64,000 bases of DNA from positions 1-64,000 of the forward strand of contig JBDRFX010000021.1 of assembly GCA_043818355.1 (NCBI GenBank), read 5' to 3'. Position 1 is the stretch's first letter. Each line of letters begins with the position of its first letter. Position numbers and translations under genes: made by a program. The DNA is from JAHJCL01 sp043818355 (GTDB taxonomy: Bacteria; Patescibacteriota; Minisyncoccia; Minisyncoccales; DG-74-3). Below the pieces are notes generated by a model that saw only the letters and a list, made by a program, of their open reading frames with translations, searched no databases and was not told where the DNA came from. Of this stretch, positions 33,689 through 42,404 are shown one piece after another.

Positions 33689-33823
33689 ATGTCACAAACA
33701 TATCAACCCAAAACAAAAAAAAGACAACGAACCCATGGCTTCAGATCAAGGAGCGAAGGTGCAGGAGGCCAGAGAGTATTAGCTAATAGAAGAAGAAAGG
33801 GCAGGAAAAAACTTACTGTCTAA
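33689..33823 (+). CDS. rpmH: 50S ribosomal protein L34
   Basis: 44-residue basic protein: MSQTYQPKTKKRQRTHGF at the start and RVLANRRRKGRKKLTV at the end, the L34 pattern. The usual K-R-T-Y/F-QP opening is preceded by a few extra residues. It begins the rpmH-rnpA-yidC-jag operon and lies in a different frame from a longer spurious ORF. Confidence 0.96.
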   Translation: MSQTYQPKTKKRQRTHGFRSRSEGAGGQRVLANRRRKGRKKLTV

Positions 33824-33842
33824 TTTTGTTTTTTCAAAAAAA

Positions 33843-34187
33843 GTGTTACCAATTGCCAATAGGCTTAAAAAAAATAAAGAAATTAAACAGGTTTTTGAGG
33901 GAGGAACAAGATTTCAGCAAGGCCTTTTAATTATTAAGACAATTCACAACACTCTAGAGCAATCTAGATTTGCTTTTATAGCCTCCCAGCGCCTTTCTAA
34001 GAAGGCTGTAGTCAGGAACAGAGTTAAGAGACGGCTTAGAGAAATAGTGAGCTTAAATCTTAAAGACATGAGCGGAGGAAGAGACGTGGTTATTATTGCC
34101 TCTATTGGATTTGATCATCAAGATTTTAATCAATCTAAAGAAGACCTGGAGAAATTATTTTTAAAAGCTGGATTAACAGAAAAATGA
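33843..34187 (+). CDS. rnpA: Ribonuclease P protein component
   Basis: 114 residues starting at GTG. MLPIANRLKKNKEIKQVFEGG is the usual opening, and the RNR signature is seen in KKAVVRNRVKRRLREIV (about residues 52-68). It helps the RNase P RNA cut tRNA 5' leaders. It ends in a 4-nt overlap with yidC. Confidence 0.95.
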   Translation: MLPIANRLKKNKEIKQVFEGGTRFQQGLLIIKTIHNTLEQSRFAFIASQRLSKKAVVRNRVKRRLREIVSLNLKDMSGGRDVVIIASIGFDHQDFNQSKEDLEKLFLKAGLTEK

Positions 34188-34870
34188 ATTTTTTAGATAA
34201 TATTTTTAATAAAGCACTATATCAGCCACTGCTTAATGCGCTGGTTTTTTTATATCAATTTTTTCCTGGAAATGATTTGGGAATAGCAGTGATTGTTTTA
34301 ACTGTTTTAGTTAGATTATTTTTACTTCCATTTACCTTAAGAGCATTGGAGTCTCAGAAAAAGATGACTATTTTGCAAAAGAGAACCAAAGAAATTCAGG
34401 AGAGAGAAAAAGATAAAGAAAAGCAATTAGAGGAGATAATGAATCTTTATAAAGAAGAAAAGGTTAATCCTTTTGACAGCATCGCTCCCATTTTAATTCA
34501 ACTATCTCTTTTGGTGGGCCTTTATAGGGTTTTGCTGAGAGGATTCGGACCAGAAGCATTGGTTTTTTTGTATAGTTTTATTAAGCCTCTAGAGATTAAT
34601 ATGAGTTTTTTGGGATTAATAGATTTATCAGTCCCCAATTTGCCATTGGCGGTTATAGCTGGAATTATGCAATTCGTTCAATTTAAAACAATGCCTCAAG
34701 ATAAAGACAACAAAGAGGCCACAAAAATCATGGGCCCAATGTCTTATTTTATGTCTATTATTATTTTTACTATTGTCTTGAGAATGCCTTCTATTGTAGG
34801 ATTATATATAGTTACAACAACAATTTTTACCATAGGGCAACAATATCTTTTAGATAAAAAATATAAATAA
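34184..34870 (+). CDS. yidC: Membrane protein insertase YidC (short form)
   Basis: 228 residues with about five membrane helices. NDLGIAVIVLTVLVRLFLLPF contains the conserved Arg of the insertase groove, followed by the cytoplasmic helical hairpin rich in Lys and Glu (residues about 65-100). The large periplasmic domain of Gram-negative YidC is missing, as in Gram-positive SpoIIIJ forms. It inserts proteins into the membrane. Confidence 0.93.
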   Translation: MNFLDNIFNKALYQPLLNALVFLYQFFPGNDLGIAVIVLTVLVRLFLLPFTLRALESQKKMTILQKRTKEIQEREKDKEKQLEEIMNLYKEEKVNPFDSIAPILIQLSLLVGLYRVLLRGFGPEALVFLYSFIKPLEINMSFLGLIDLSVPNLPLAVIAGIMQFVQFKTMPQDKDNKEATKIMGPMSYFMSIIIFTIVLRMPSIVGLYIVTTTIFTIGQQYLLDKKYK

Positions 34871-34875
34871 ACTAT

Positions 34876-35340
34876 ATGATTTCAGAATTATACTTAGAAG
34901 ATTTAAAAAATATGACCAAGGATTTTTTTAAAAAAACATCTTTTGATTTAGAAGTTAACTTTCCTGAGTCAAAAGAAGAAGGAGTTTTTTCCGTAGCAGT
35001 CAAAACCGATGACCCTCAGATTTTAATTGGAGAAGGAGGACAAACTCTTGTTGATATGCAACATATTCTAAGAAGAATATTGAGCAGAAAGGTAGATGTA
35101 GTTTTTTACTTAGATCTTGATATTAATGAATACAAAAAAAAGAAGGCAGAGTTTCTCAAAGAAATAGCTCGCTCAGCAGCAGAAGAAGTAATGTTTAGCA
35201 GAAAAGAAAAAGAGCTATCTCCCATGAGAGCCTTTGAACGAAGAATAATTCATTTGGAACTAGAAGATAGAACGGATATTAAAACAGAAAGCATAGGAGA
35301 AGGAGAAAACAGAAGAGTGGTTGTTAAATCAAACGTTTAA
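34876..35340 (+). CDS. jag: KH-R3H RNA-binding protein Jag/KhpB
   Basis: 154 residues. The KH-II part has the GxxG-like ILIGEGGQTLVDMQHIL (residues about 48-64) and the R3H part has MRAFERRIIHLELEDRTDIKTESIG with the conserved Arg and His. An N-terminal Jag-N domain is absent. It binds RNA and is linked to cell elongation in some bacteria. It closes the rpmH operon. Confidence 0.93.
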   Translation: MISELYLEDLKNMTKDFFKKTSFDLEVNFPESKEEGVFSVAVKTDDPQILIGEGGQTLVDMQHILRRILSRKVDVVFYLDLDINEYKKKKAEFLKEIARSAAEEVMFSRKEKELSPMRAFERRIIHLELEDRTDIKTESIGEGENRRVVVKSNV

Positions 35341-35354
35341 TTTTTTGAAAAGAA

Positions 35355-35384
35355 AAACAGACTTTAAGTAGGTCTGTTTTTTTT
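35355..35384 (+). terminator. Intrinsic terminator after jag
   Basis: Stem AAACAGAC/GTCTGTTT (35355-35362 with 35372-35379) followed by a run of T. Confidence 0.85.
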
Positions 35385-35398
35385 GTATTAAAGGAATA

Positions 35399-36133
35399 TT
35401 ATTCTAAGACGCTTACCGAGACAGAGGCAGATTTTTCGCATTCTCCTTTAATTTCAGCGATCCATGTCCCAGGATTCATTTTGTTGGTAAGGTCAAATGT
35501 TTTATTTGTAGTACTAGTTTCTCCCGTGGCTTCCCAAGTAGCTACTACGTTATCATAGGTGTCGTAGAGATTTATTTCAGAGTTAGAATTAGGCAGGACG
35601 TTATAAATATTATAGCTGATATATAGATAAGGACTTGTATTGCCCATAGAAACGGGAGCAAAGGTTAAATAGAGATCACAAGATGGAGTTATAAGTAAAT
35701 TTTCTGTTTTTTCCATTTGCTTCACGTCTGGTAGTACTAAAACAGTGAGCTCTGGATTGATTGTTTTAATAATTAAGAATGAACTTAAAACAAGAACTAG
35801 CCCAATAAGAGCTGATTCTATGGTTTTTTTTGCTTCTTCTGTTTTACTTGAATTTCCAGCTGAACTTAACCAACCAAAGCCACCTGATACAAGTCTTGCA
35901 AAAGCTGCCAGTCCAGAAATAGTCACAATTAGAGAGTATCCCCAAGCTATTACCTGATTAATATCTTGATCTTTGTTTAAATCAAAACCACCAAAGCTTG
36001 GATAATCAAGTTCAAGACAAAGTTCATCTTCTGCTATTTCAGTATCTCTACACGTTTTGGCCAATACATTCACGCTTGCAATTGAGAGCAAAACAACTAT
36101 TAAGATAAGTAAATGTTTTTTCTTCATATTCAT
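35399..36133 (-). CDS. VirB2/TrbC-like pilin with C-terminal beta domain
   Basis: 244 residues. A signal peptide (about 1-24) is followed by two membrane helices (about 62-85 and 108-130) with the pattern SAGNSSKTEEAKKTIESALIG between them, typical of type IV secretion pilins of this bacterial group. The remaining 110 residues look like an Ig-type beta-sandwich. It is the last gene of the secretion locus. The C-terminal domain would lie outside and could bind partners. Confidence 0.75.
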   Translation of the reverse strand: MNMKKKHLLILIVVLLSIASVNVLAKTCRDTEIAEDELCLELDYPSFGGFDLNKDQDINQVIAWGYSLIVTISGLAAFARLVSGGFGWLSSAGNSSKTEEAKKTIESALIGLVLVLSSFLIIKTINPELTVLVLPDVKQMEKTENLLITPSCDLYLTFAPVSMGNTSPYLYISYNIYNVLPNSNSEINLYDTYDNVVATWEATGETSTTNKTFDLTNKMNPGTWIAEIKGECEKSASVSVSVLE

Positions 36134-36169
36134 ATTATATCACAATAATATCGTATTTTTTTAAGAAAT

Positions 36170-36553
36170 TTATTTTTTAAAAAGAGAATTCATTGGGTTT
36201 AATTGTATTTTTCCAATGAATTGCTCTAAAACAAAACGAGTCCAAACTAATCCAATATTTACAAAAGATACTAGATTGATTGTTAAGTCTTGCCAATTGT
36301 TCTGAATCCACTCTTTGAATCCTTTGTCTCCAACAGAACTATTCGGTAGGTTGTTTGACCTGATAAATATCCAGCTACCAATAAGAGCAAAAGCAATCAA
36401 ATAAATAATTTTACAAACAATAGTGCCAACGAAAGGAATAAAAGAAAAAATAGAAGAGAGAATATCAAACAAAAAGGCCAAACTTAGTATAGCTATGGCT
36501 TCAATACTAGTTAGGGAAATATTGTTTTCTTCGCTCTCTTCTATTTGATCCAT
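36170..36553 (-). CDS. Membrane protein of the secretion locus, unknown
   Basis: 127 residues with two to three hydrophobic segments (about 18-65 and 90-108) and an acidic N-terminus (MDQIEESEEN). No domain is recognised. It is one base downstream of the VirB4 gene, so it is likely cotranscribed and may be a small inner-membrane part of the same system. Confidence 0.55.
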   Translation of the reverse strand: MDQIEESEENNISLTSIEAIAILSLAFLFDILSSIFSFIPFVGTIVCKIIYLIAFALIGSWIFIRSNNLPNSSVGDKGFKEWIQNNWQDLTINLVSFVNIGLVWTRFVLEQFIGKIQLNPMNSLFKK

Positions 36554-36554
36554 T

Positions 36555-38342
36555 TTATTGATTTTCCTCTATTTTTTTTGCTTCTTTAATTTTTAAAATT
36601 TCTTTTGGGTCAGTAGTAATAATTTGGTCTTCTGTGTAAGAGGCCACAATTTTAATAGCTACATGTTTTTGTCCAGCAAAGAAGATTCCCTCTCCTACTT
36701 CAGCCTCTAACAAAAGACTTTTTTCTTCATCGGTAAGATTAAATGTTTTTTGTAATAGATCAATCGTAGCAGGGCTTTGTTTTAAAAGAATTTGCATAGA
36801 AGAATTAGTAATGATTGGCTTTCCATAGTCGGACTTCATAAAGTCTCCTACGTCCTGAGTAATAGTTGTTACTCCCAGCCAATATTTTCTAGCTCTTTTA
36901 GCCATTCCATATAAGAAAGAGGCTCCATCTTCAGATTGCATAATCCACCAAGCTTCATCCACCACTAAAATTCTTTTTTTCAGTTCAGATCTTACTTGGT
37001 TCCAAATATATCTCATAATAATGAACATGGCTATTGGCCTCAATTCATCCTCCATATCTCTTATGCCAAAAACCACCAATGGCTGATTAGTAGAGATGTT
37101 TGTATGCTGGTTGAAGAAGTTGCCAAAGCTTCCTTTGGTAAACTTTCTAATTCTTTTTAATAAGGAATCAGATCCTTCCATAGTTGAGAGAACATCTTCC
37201 AAGTCTTCCATTAAAGGAATATTAGTAATCCAGGTTGAAGGGTCTGTTTCTGGGGTGATGTCTTTGGCAGCATATGTCTCAGTTAGGGCCCTATCAATAA
37301 CAGCATCTTCTTCGGGGGTTAATCCTTTAAGCATTGCTCTCATTAATCCAACCAAATTTATGATATTAGATCTTAAAACATCTTGTGGTTTCTCTCCTTC
37401 TCTGGGTGTTGGCAAATCAAAAGGATTAACATGGCTAGGAGAACTTAGAGAAATATCAAAGAAAGATCCGTCAACAGAATCAGATAAATGTCGGTATTCA
37501 TTCTCTGGATCTAAGATAATAACATCTACCCCAATCATTAGAGATCTTAATATTTCTAGTTTTATGGCATAGGATTTCCCAGAACCTGATTTAGCAAAAA
37601 CTATAGAATTAGCATTTTCTAAACTAAATCTATCAAATAGAATTAAAGAGTTATTATGTCTATTAATTCCATATAATATTCCGTCAGAAGAGCTTAAATC
37701 AAAAGATGTAAATGGGAAGATAGAAGACAATGGTCCTGTATTCATTGATGTATGAACTTGTAATTGATCTAGTCCATAAGGAGCACAAGAATTAAATCCT
37801 TCTTTCTGTTGGTATAGAGCTGGTTTAATATATATAAGTCTAGACTCTAAAATAGATCTTAAGGTTGTTTCTACTTCTTTTAGGTTTGCTTCCTCATCCC
37901 CATAAACGGTTAAATATACTCCCATTTTAAACATTTTTTCTTGGGCTGTTTGAAGGCTGTCTCTTAATCCTTCCAAATCTTGATGGGCTATTTCTAAAGA
38001 AGGATCTCTAATGAGTCCTTTTTCTTGTCTAGACATCATTTCAGCTTGAACTTCCGTCACCTTTCTTCTTAGTTGTCTTAAAATAGTTCCTGTTTCTGTG
38101 GGATGTATAAAAATAGAAACATCCATTGGATCGTCTAAGTTGATAATAGGAGAAAACCATCCAGTGCTTAAATATCTAGGATAGGAGAATATGAAAAAAG
38201 GTTTGGCTATTTTCTTACCAAGCTTAAGTTGATTTGAAGATAGAGAAATAGAAGAAGGGGCAATGATGTCATTCACCTCCATTGCTTTAGTTTCAAATAT
38301 TTCTTCTTTTTCTTTTTTTTCGTCTTTTTTAAAAATGCTCAT
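36555..38342 (-). CDS. VirB4-like type IV secretion ATPase
   Basis: 595 residues. Walker A is FAKSGSGKSYAIKLEIL near residues 252-268, Walker B is ILVVDEAWWIMQ near 465, and the ITNSSMQILLKQSP segment is typical of VirB4/TraC proteins. The N-terminal part (about 50-230) matches the VirB4 N-domain. It is the only large secretion ATPase seen here; there is no VirD4 coupling protein or VirB11 next to it. It would power transport or pilus assembly at the membrane. Confidence 0.92.
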   Translation of the reverse strand: MSIFKKDEKKEKEEIFETKAMEVNDIIAPSSISLSSNQLKLGKKIAKPFFIFSYPRYLSTGWFSPIINLDDPMDVSIFIHPTETGTILRQLRRKVTEVQAEMMSRQEKGLIRDPSLEIAHQDLEGLRDSLQTAQEKMFKMGVYLTVYGDEEANLKEVETTLRSILESRLIYIKPALYQQKEGFNSCAPYGLDQLQVHTSMNTGPLSSIFPFTSFDLSSSDGILYGINRHNNSLILFDRFSLENANSIVFAKSGSGKSYAIKLEILRSLMIGVDVIILDPENEYRHLSDSVDGSFFDISLSSPSHVNPFDLPTPREGEKPQDVLRSNIINLVGLMRAMLKGLTPEEDAVIDRALTETYAAKDITPETDPSTWITNIPLMEDLEDVLSTMEGSDSLLKRIRKFTKGSFGNFFNQHTNISTNQPLVVFGIRDMEDELRPIAMFIIMRYIWNQVRSELKKRILVVDEAWWIMQSEDGASFLYGMAKRARKYWLGVTTITQDVGDFMKSDYGKPIITNSSMQILLKQSPATIDLLQKTFNLTDEEKSLLLEAEVGEGIFFAGQKHVAIKIVASYTEDQIITTDPKEILKIKEAKKIEENQ

Positions 38343-38345
38343 ATA

Positions 38346-38975
38346 TTACCTAGTTAATTCAGGAGGAATTTCCGGATAGTATCCTATTGAGGCTTCTTCT
38401 GGATGATGCAAAGACCAAAATATTTCGATCAGTTCAGATGTATTTAAGGGAACAGACTTTAATCCACATCTTCTCAATCCCATGGCTACAAATTCCATTC
38501 TTTGCCAAAGTTGAGACTTGCCTCTTTTAAGTCTTTCTTCAGATATTTCTTCTTTAGATTTTTTACTGAATAATCCATCTCCAGCTCCAGGTATTTCTAT
38601 TAAAGTAAAAGGAATAACAACATAAAAGCTTTTTGACATAATAGATCCTTTAGAAATTAATTCTTGTACAAAGTTTCTATATTCTGCTGTTTGTATTTTC
38701 AATAATTCATTTGATTGTTCGGCTTCTAATTTTTCTAGCTTTTCTAGATATCCCGTTATATTAAGTTTCCTAGATTGAATTACTATTTGAATAGTAAAGT
38801 CGAGTGAATTTAAGAAGTTTTGAAATTGATATATAATGGCGTTTTGTTCATCAAGCGATTTTAAAGCAAAGTTTAAAGAAGATACCATTAAAACACCCCT
38901 CATGGAGTTATTTTTTAAAATCACTACCCCCTCTTTAATTTCTTTAATTTCTAAAAAATCTTGACTTGAAGACAT
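38346..38975 (-). CDS. TraC/VirB4 N-terminal-like component
   Basis: 209 residues. The opening DFLEIKEIKEGVVILKNNSMRGVLMV and the following FTIQIVIQSRKLNITGYLEKLE resemble the first domain of TraC/VirB4-type proteins. No ATPase motif is present. The split arrangement, with the ATPase in the next gene 4 nt downstream, recurs in Patescibacteria secretion loci as far as I recall. Confidence 0.7.
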   Translation of the reverse strand: MSSSQDFLEIKEIKEGVVILKNNSMRGVLMVSSLNFALKSLDEQNAIIYQFQNFLNSLDFTIQIVIQSRKLNITGYLEKLEKLEAEQSNELLKIQTAEYRNFVQELISKGSIMSKSFYVVIPFTLIEIPGAGDGLFSKKSKEEISEERLKRGKSQLWQRMEFVAMGLRRCGLKSVPLNTSELIEIFWSLHHPEEASIGYYPEIPPELTR

Positions 38976-38992
38976 TTTGTTTTATATAAATA

Positions 38993-39397
38993 TCAATTCT
39001 TTTTTGTTTCAACGAATGTTTGCAATTTTTTAATTTGGCTGTCTCTAGAAGTTTTAAATGGACTTTCTTTTGTAGATTTCACTAATTCAATTTTCTTTTC
39101 AACCATTTCAATCTTTGCCTCTCCCTTTTTCCAAATATACATTTTAGGAGAAGAATTAAACTTCATAGCATTGACTAGAAAGTTTGGTAAATCAACGCCA
39201 TCTATTTTCAAAAAAGCTAAGGCTGCAGCACCTGCTATTAATATGGCGCCTGAGAACATAAATATTTCAAAAGGAGCAACAAAGTAAACCATGAAAGCAA
39301 TTACTCCAGCGATACCAAAAAATCCGAACTGCTTAAAGGTAAGAGGTCCTACTATTTTAGAATCTACTTCAATAAATTGTGGAACTGTGAACCGCAT
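38993..39397 (-). CDS. PrgI family membrane protein
   Basis: 134 residues. MRFTVPQFIEVDSKIVGPLTFKQF is the standard opening of PrgI-type proteins, followed by two membrane helices (about 24-65) and a short cytoplasmic part (DLPNFLVNAMKFNSSPKMYIWKK). PrgI is the VirB3-like partner of VirB4 in Gram-positive conjugation systems. Its position directly before the VirB4-like genes supports this. Confidence 0.88.
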   Translation of the reverse strand: MRFTVPQFIEVDSKIVGPLTFKQFGFFGIAGVIAFMVYFVAPFEIFMFSGAILIAGAAALAFLKIDGVDLPNFLVNAMKFNSSPKMYIWKKGEAKIEMVEKKIELVKSTKESPFKTSRDSQIKKLQTFVETKKN

Positions 39398-39411
39398 GTG
39401 TTTAGTCTTAA

Positions 39412-39855
39412 TTAGATTTCTTCAATAGTTTCTCTATAGCTATCTTTTCTGAGTGTTTTCTTGTTTGTTGTCTCTCTTATCTCTCGATTATCTATTGGCC
39501 CAGCTTTTTTTATTTTTGATGGAGCTAATTTTATAGAGTAGATTTTTTCTAAGTCTTCTTTTACTGGAGCAAAAATTATTTCTTGAATTTCTTGGTTGAC
39601 TTTTTGAGCCTGCTCTTTTCCTAAGCTTAATTCTTGTGTTAACGTTTGTTTTAAATTTTCTGGAGAAAGAACGCCAAGTAGTGTTTGTCCTATAAAACTT
39701 GCTGTTTGTGATATTGTGTCAATGTCTATATTATTTCTATCGCAAATATCAAAAATATTTGTTGCAGTTTCTTCAGACAAAATATGGGCTTTCATTTCAC
39801 TTGGAAGCTTTTGAAATAAATCCCAATATTGATTTTTTGTTAGCTCTTTTGTCAT
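39412..39855 (-). CDS. Hypothetical soluble protein of the secretion locus
   Basis: 147 residues, no membrane segment, mostly predicted helix. It has a DICDRNNIDIDTISQTASFIGQ segment and a polar, basic C-terminal tail. No domain is recognised. The position between the VirB6-like and PrgI genes suggests a cytoplasmic part or chaperone of the system. Confidence 0.55.
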   Translation of the reverse strand: MTKELTKNQYWDLFQKLPSEMKAHILSEETATNIFDICDRNNIDIDTISQTASFIGQTLLGVLSPENLKQTLTQELSLGKEQAQKVNQEIQEIIFAPVKEDLEKIYSIKLAPSKIKKAGPIDNREIRETTNKKTLRKDSYRETIEEI

Positions 39856-39888
39856 ATAAATAAAGATTATTTTTCGAAATTACTTTTT

Positions 39889-42339
39889 TTATTCTTCTTT
39901 CTTTTTTTCTTCTTTCTTTTTTTCTTTAGAGGATTGTCTTCCGATTTCTTTTACTAAGTTAGTAGTGAATCCTATCAAGCTTTTATCCACGACTTTCTTT
40001 ATTTCTTGAGTGTTGCTTTTTTTGAGCTTAAGATTTTCCTCGTTTTGGTCGAGTCTGTTTTGGGTGCTTTTAAGTATATTTTCTAGATTTTGAACTTTAA
40101 AACCAGAGGCTCCAGCATTTCTTGCTTCGCTAATTTTCGTTGTAGTCTCTTCCATTTTTTCTTTTAATTCGCCCATATTTTTGCTCATTTTGTTTATTTC
40201 TTGAAGTCCTTTTGTATAGATGGCTTGATTTTTTTCAATTTTAGCAATTTCTTTTTGTATTTCTTCAGTGTTTCCTTTTAGCTCTGCGAAATTTAAACCG
40301 GCATGTTTTAACGCGTTAATCTTAATGGTATTTGGCGTGATTGTTGAGATTGTTGTTTGATTGCCTCGGATTTGGATTACTTGTTTTATATGCTGATTCA
40401 GTTTTGTTTTGTCTATGCTTTCTATTTCTGGTGGCAACTTTAAAAACGCTGGACTACTCATGAGATATTTAACAAGGGCAGGATTTTCATGTACTAAATT
40501 TTCACCTCTACTATTTATAGCGCTTTGCATGATGTCGCGTGTTTTTTGATCAGAATTTTTTAAAGTTGCTCCAAGTTGACCTGGAGTTAATAGTGGTGCT
40601 AATTCTTTTCCAAGATCTGTTTCAAAGAATTTTTTATCAAGAGTTTCCATGTTTTTGTTAGATACGCCTGCAAATGCATTGCTAAGTATTTCTCTCTTGA
40701 TAGCTGTTTTGGCATTGTTTTTTCCATCTATAATGTTTTGTATTTTTGTCTTAATTTCTTGACCGCTTAGACTACTGTTCGCCGTTAAATTGCCTACTGC
40801 GACTCCTAGTTTTTGATCTTCTATAGAATCCATAATTTTCATTATTTCAAATTGTTCCGCATAGTCAGAAGTCATTTGGGATTCTAAATCATCGGAGTTT
40901 CCTAGCTTGTCAAGGATAATTTTTGATTTTATGGAGGCGACAGTCTTAGACGGCTTTATTCCTAAAACTTTATCGAGCTCTTTCTTTTTAGAGTCTTTTT
41001 CTATTATTCTTCCAGCTAATTCTGTGGTCCCTCCTATTCTTCTAGTAGTCCATCCCCTAAGACCAGTACCTTCGGATGCTCTCATTTTGTCTCCCATATC
41101 CCTCATTTTTTGACCAACTACTTCTCTTACTTCACTAATCCTGTCTTTTGTTATCGCACCAGCAATTTTCTGACTTTTTTCAGCTAATTTACTAGCAGCT
41201 TTAGGCATAGATTGAATTGAAATCATGATTCCAAACCATAACATAGCTACAGAGATCATTGGAGCTAATATTTTTCCCAATAGATCGTTAGTTTGTGTTA
41301 GACTCATGCTATTTACAGTATCTTTTAATGGAAGAGACAAGGTTGTTTCTAATTGAAAAGCAGTCAGTACTTCGTCTTGCTTAATCATTATTAAGTTAGA
41401 CAAATATAAGAAAAAGCCAATAGGAATTCCAACCGTAGCCCAAGCTACAAATTCTTTCCACCAACCCTTCCAACTTAATACGTCGGGTAATAATGATTTT
41501 ACTAAATCAGAGTCTGTGGGTAGAACTTGAGAGAAGAAAGCTATTGGAGAAAGAATCATCAAAATCCATAAATAGATAATTCTGACAAACAATATTATAA
41601 AGACGGTAAAATAGGTAAAAGCAGAAAAGGCATAGAACATAATTAAAACTAAGCCATAGATCATAATGCTGGCAAAGTTGCCCATATAGATAGCCAAATT
41701 GTTAACTTCAGAATTTTCTTTAAAAAAGAATATGGATTGGAAGGAACTTGTAATATAATTCACTGCTTGGTCAAGTAGAGAAGGTAGGCTAGATATTTCT
41801 CCTGTTTTATTAAAAAAGAAATTAGTGAAAATATTGGCAATGTCTACTACAAAGCCGACTAAGACGGGAGTGAAATTAATTAAAAGAATAACAGCAATTA
41901 ATTTTGGTAATGTTTTTTCAACCTCATAGTTTTTTAATCTTAAGATTTTAGCTAGACCAATAATGGCTAGTATTAAGAGAAAAAACATATTAATAAAATC
42001 TCTCGTAAAGGCCCATCCTATCAACACGATAGCATTTTGCGTAATGCTTACGTTTAAGCAAACAGTCATCAGCCAAGATAAAATAGAGGCTATTGTGGAG
42101 AAGATTAGTCCTGCTACCATGGCTAAAAGTCCCATAATTAAAGCCATAAAAAACAGCGGTATTTTAGTTATCAAAAGAGTACTAGAGACAAGTATTTTTT
42201 GGATAGCCTCTGATAGAGTTTCTAAAATTCCAGCTTCTGCCATCTTAGTTGGTATCATGCTTAAGTAAAGAGAAAGCAGAATAGCAGAAAAAATTAATTT
42301 TCTGTTTTTAAATAATGTTTTGGCTATTTTTTTTATCAC
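39889..42339 (-). CDS. VirB6/TrbL-like polytopic membrane protein with long helical tail
   Basis: 816 residues. The first 380 or so contain about eight membrane helices, including a signal-like N-terminus (LIFSAILLSLYLSMIPTKMA). The second half is soluble and charged, with a long coiled coil (about 690-790) and a Lys/Glu-rich end. This is the layout of VirB6/TrbL-type channel subunits with an extended cytoplasmic domain. It is the largest membrane part of the locus. Confidence 0.8.
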   Translation of the reverse strand: MIKKIAKTLFKNRKLIFSAILLSLYLSMIPTKMAEAGILETLSEAIQKILVSSTLLITKIPLFFMALIMGLLAMVAGLIFSTIASILSWLMTVCLNVSITQNAIVLIGWAFTRDFINMFFLLILAIIGLAKILRLKNYEVEKTLPKLIAVILLINFTPVLVGFVVDIANIFTNFFFNKTGEISSLPSLLDQAVNYITSSFQSIFFFKENSEVNNLAIYMGNFASIMIYGLVLIMFYAFSAFTYFTVFIILFVRIIYLWILMILSPIAFFSQVLPTDSDLVKSLLPDVLSWKGWWKEFVAWATVGIPIGFFLYLSNLIMIKQDEVLTAFQLETTLSLPLKDTVNSMSLTQTNDLLGKILAPMISVAMLWFGIMISIQSMPKAASKLAEKSQKIAGAITKDRISEVREVVGQKMRDMGDKMRASEGTGLRGWTTRRIGGTTELAGRIIEKDSKKKELDKVLGIKPSKTVASIKSKIILDKLGNSDDLESQMTSDYAEQFEIMKIMDSIEDQKLGVAVGNLTANSSLSGQEIKTKIQNIIDGKNNAKTAIKREILSNAFAGVSNKNMETLDKKFFETDLGKELAPLLTPGQLGATLKNSDQKTRDIMQSAINSRGENLVHENPALVKYLMSSPAFLKLPPEIESIDKTKLNQHIKQVIQIRGNQTTISTITPNTIKINALKHAGLNFAELKGNTEEIQKEIAKIEKNQAIYTKGLQEINKMSKNMGELKEKMEETTTKISEARNAGASGFKVQNLENILKSTQNRLDQNEENLKLKKSNTQEIKKVVDKSLIGFTTNLVKEIGRQSSKEKKKEEKKKEE

Positions 42340-42404
42340 AGGTTAAAAATTATTAATAACTTTTATAATTACGTAATATTTTATTATATACTATGAGTTC
42401 ATTT

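Noticed and set aside
33591..33782. Open frame of 63 codons over the rpmH region
   Set aside because: The real gene is L34 in another frame (33689-33823); the longer frame is a shadow.
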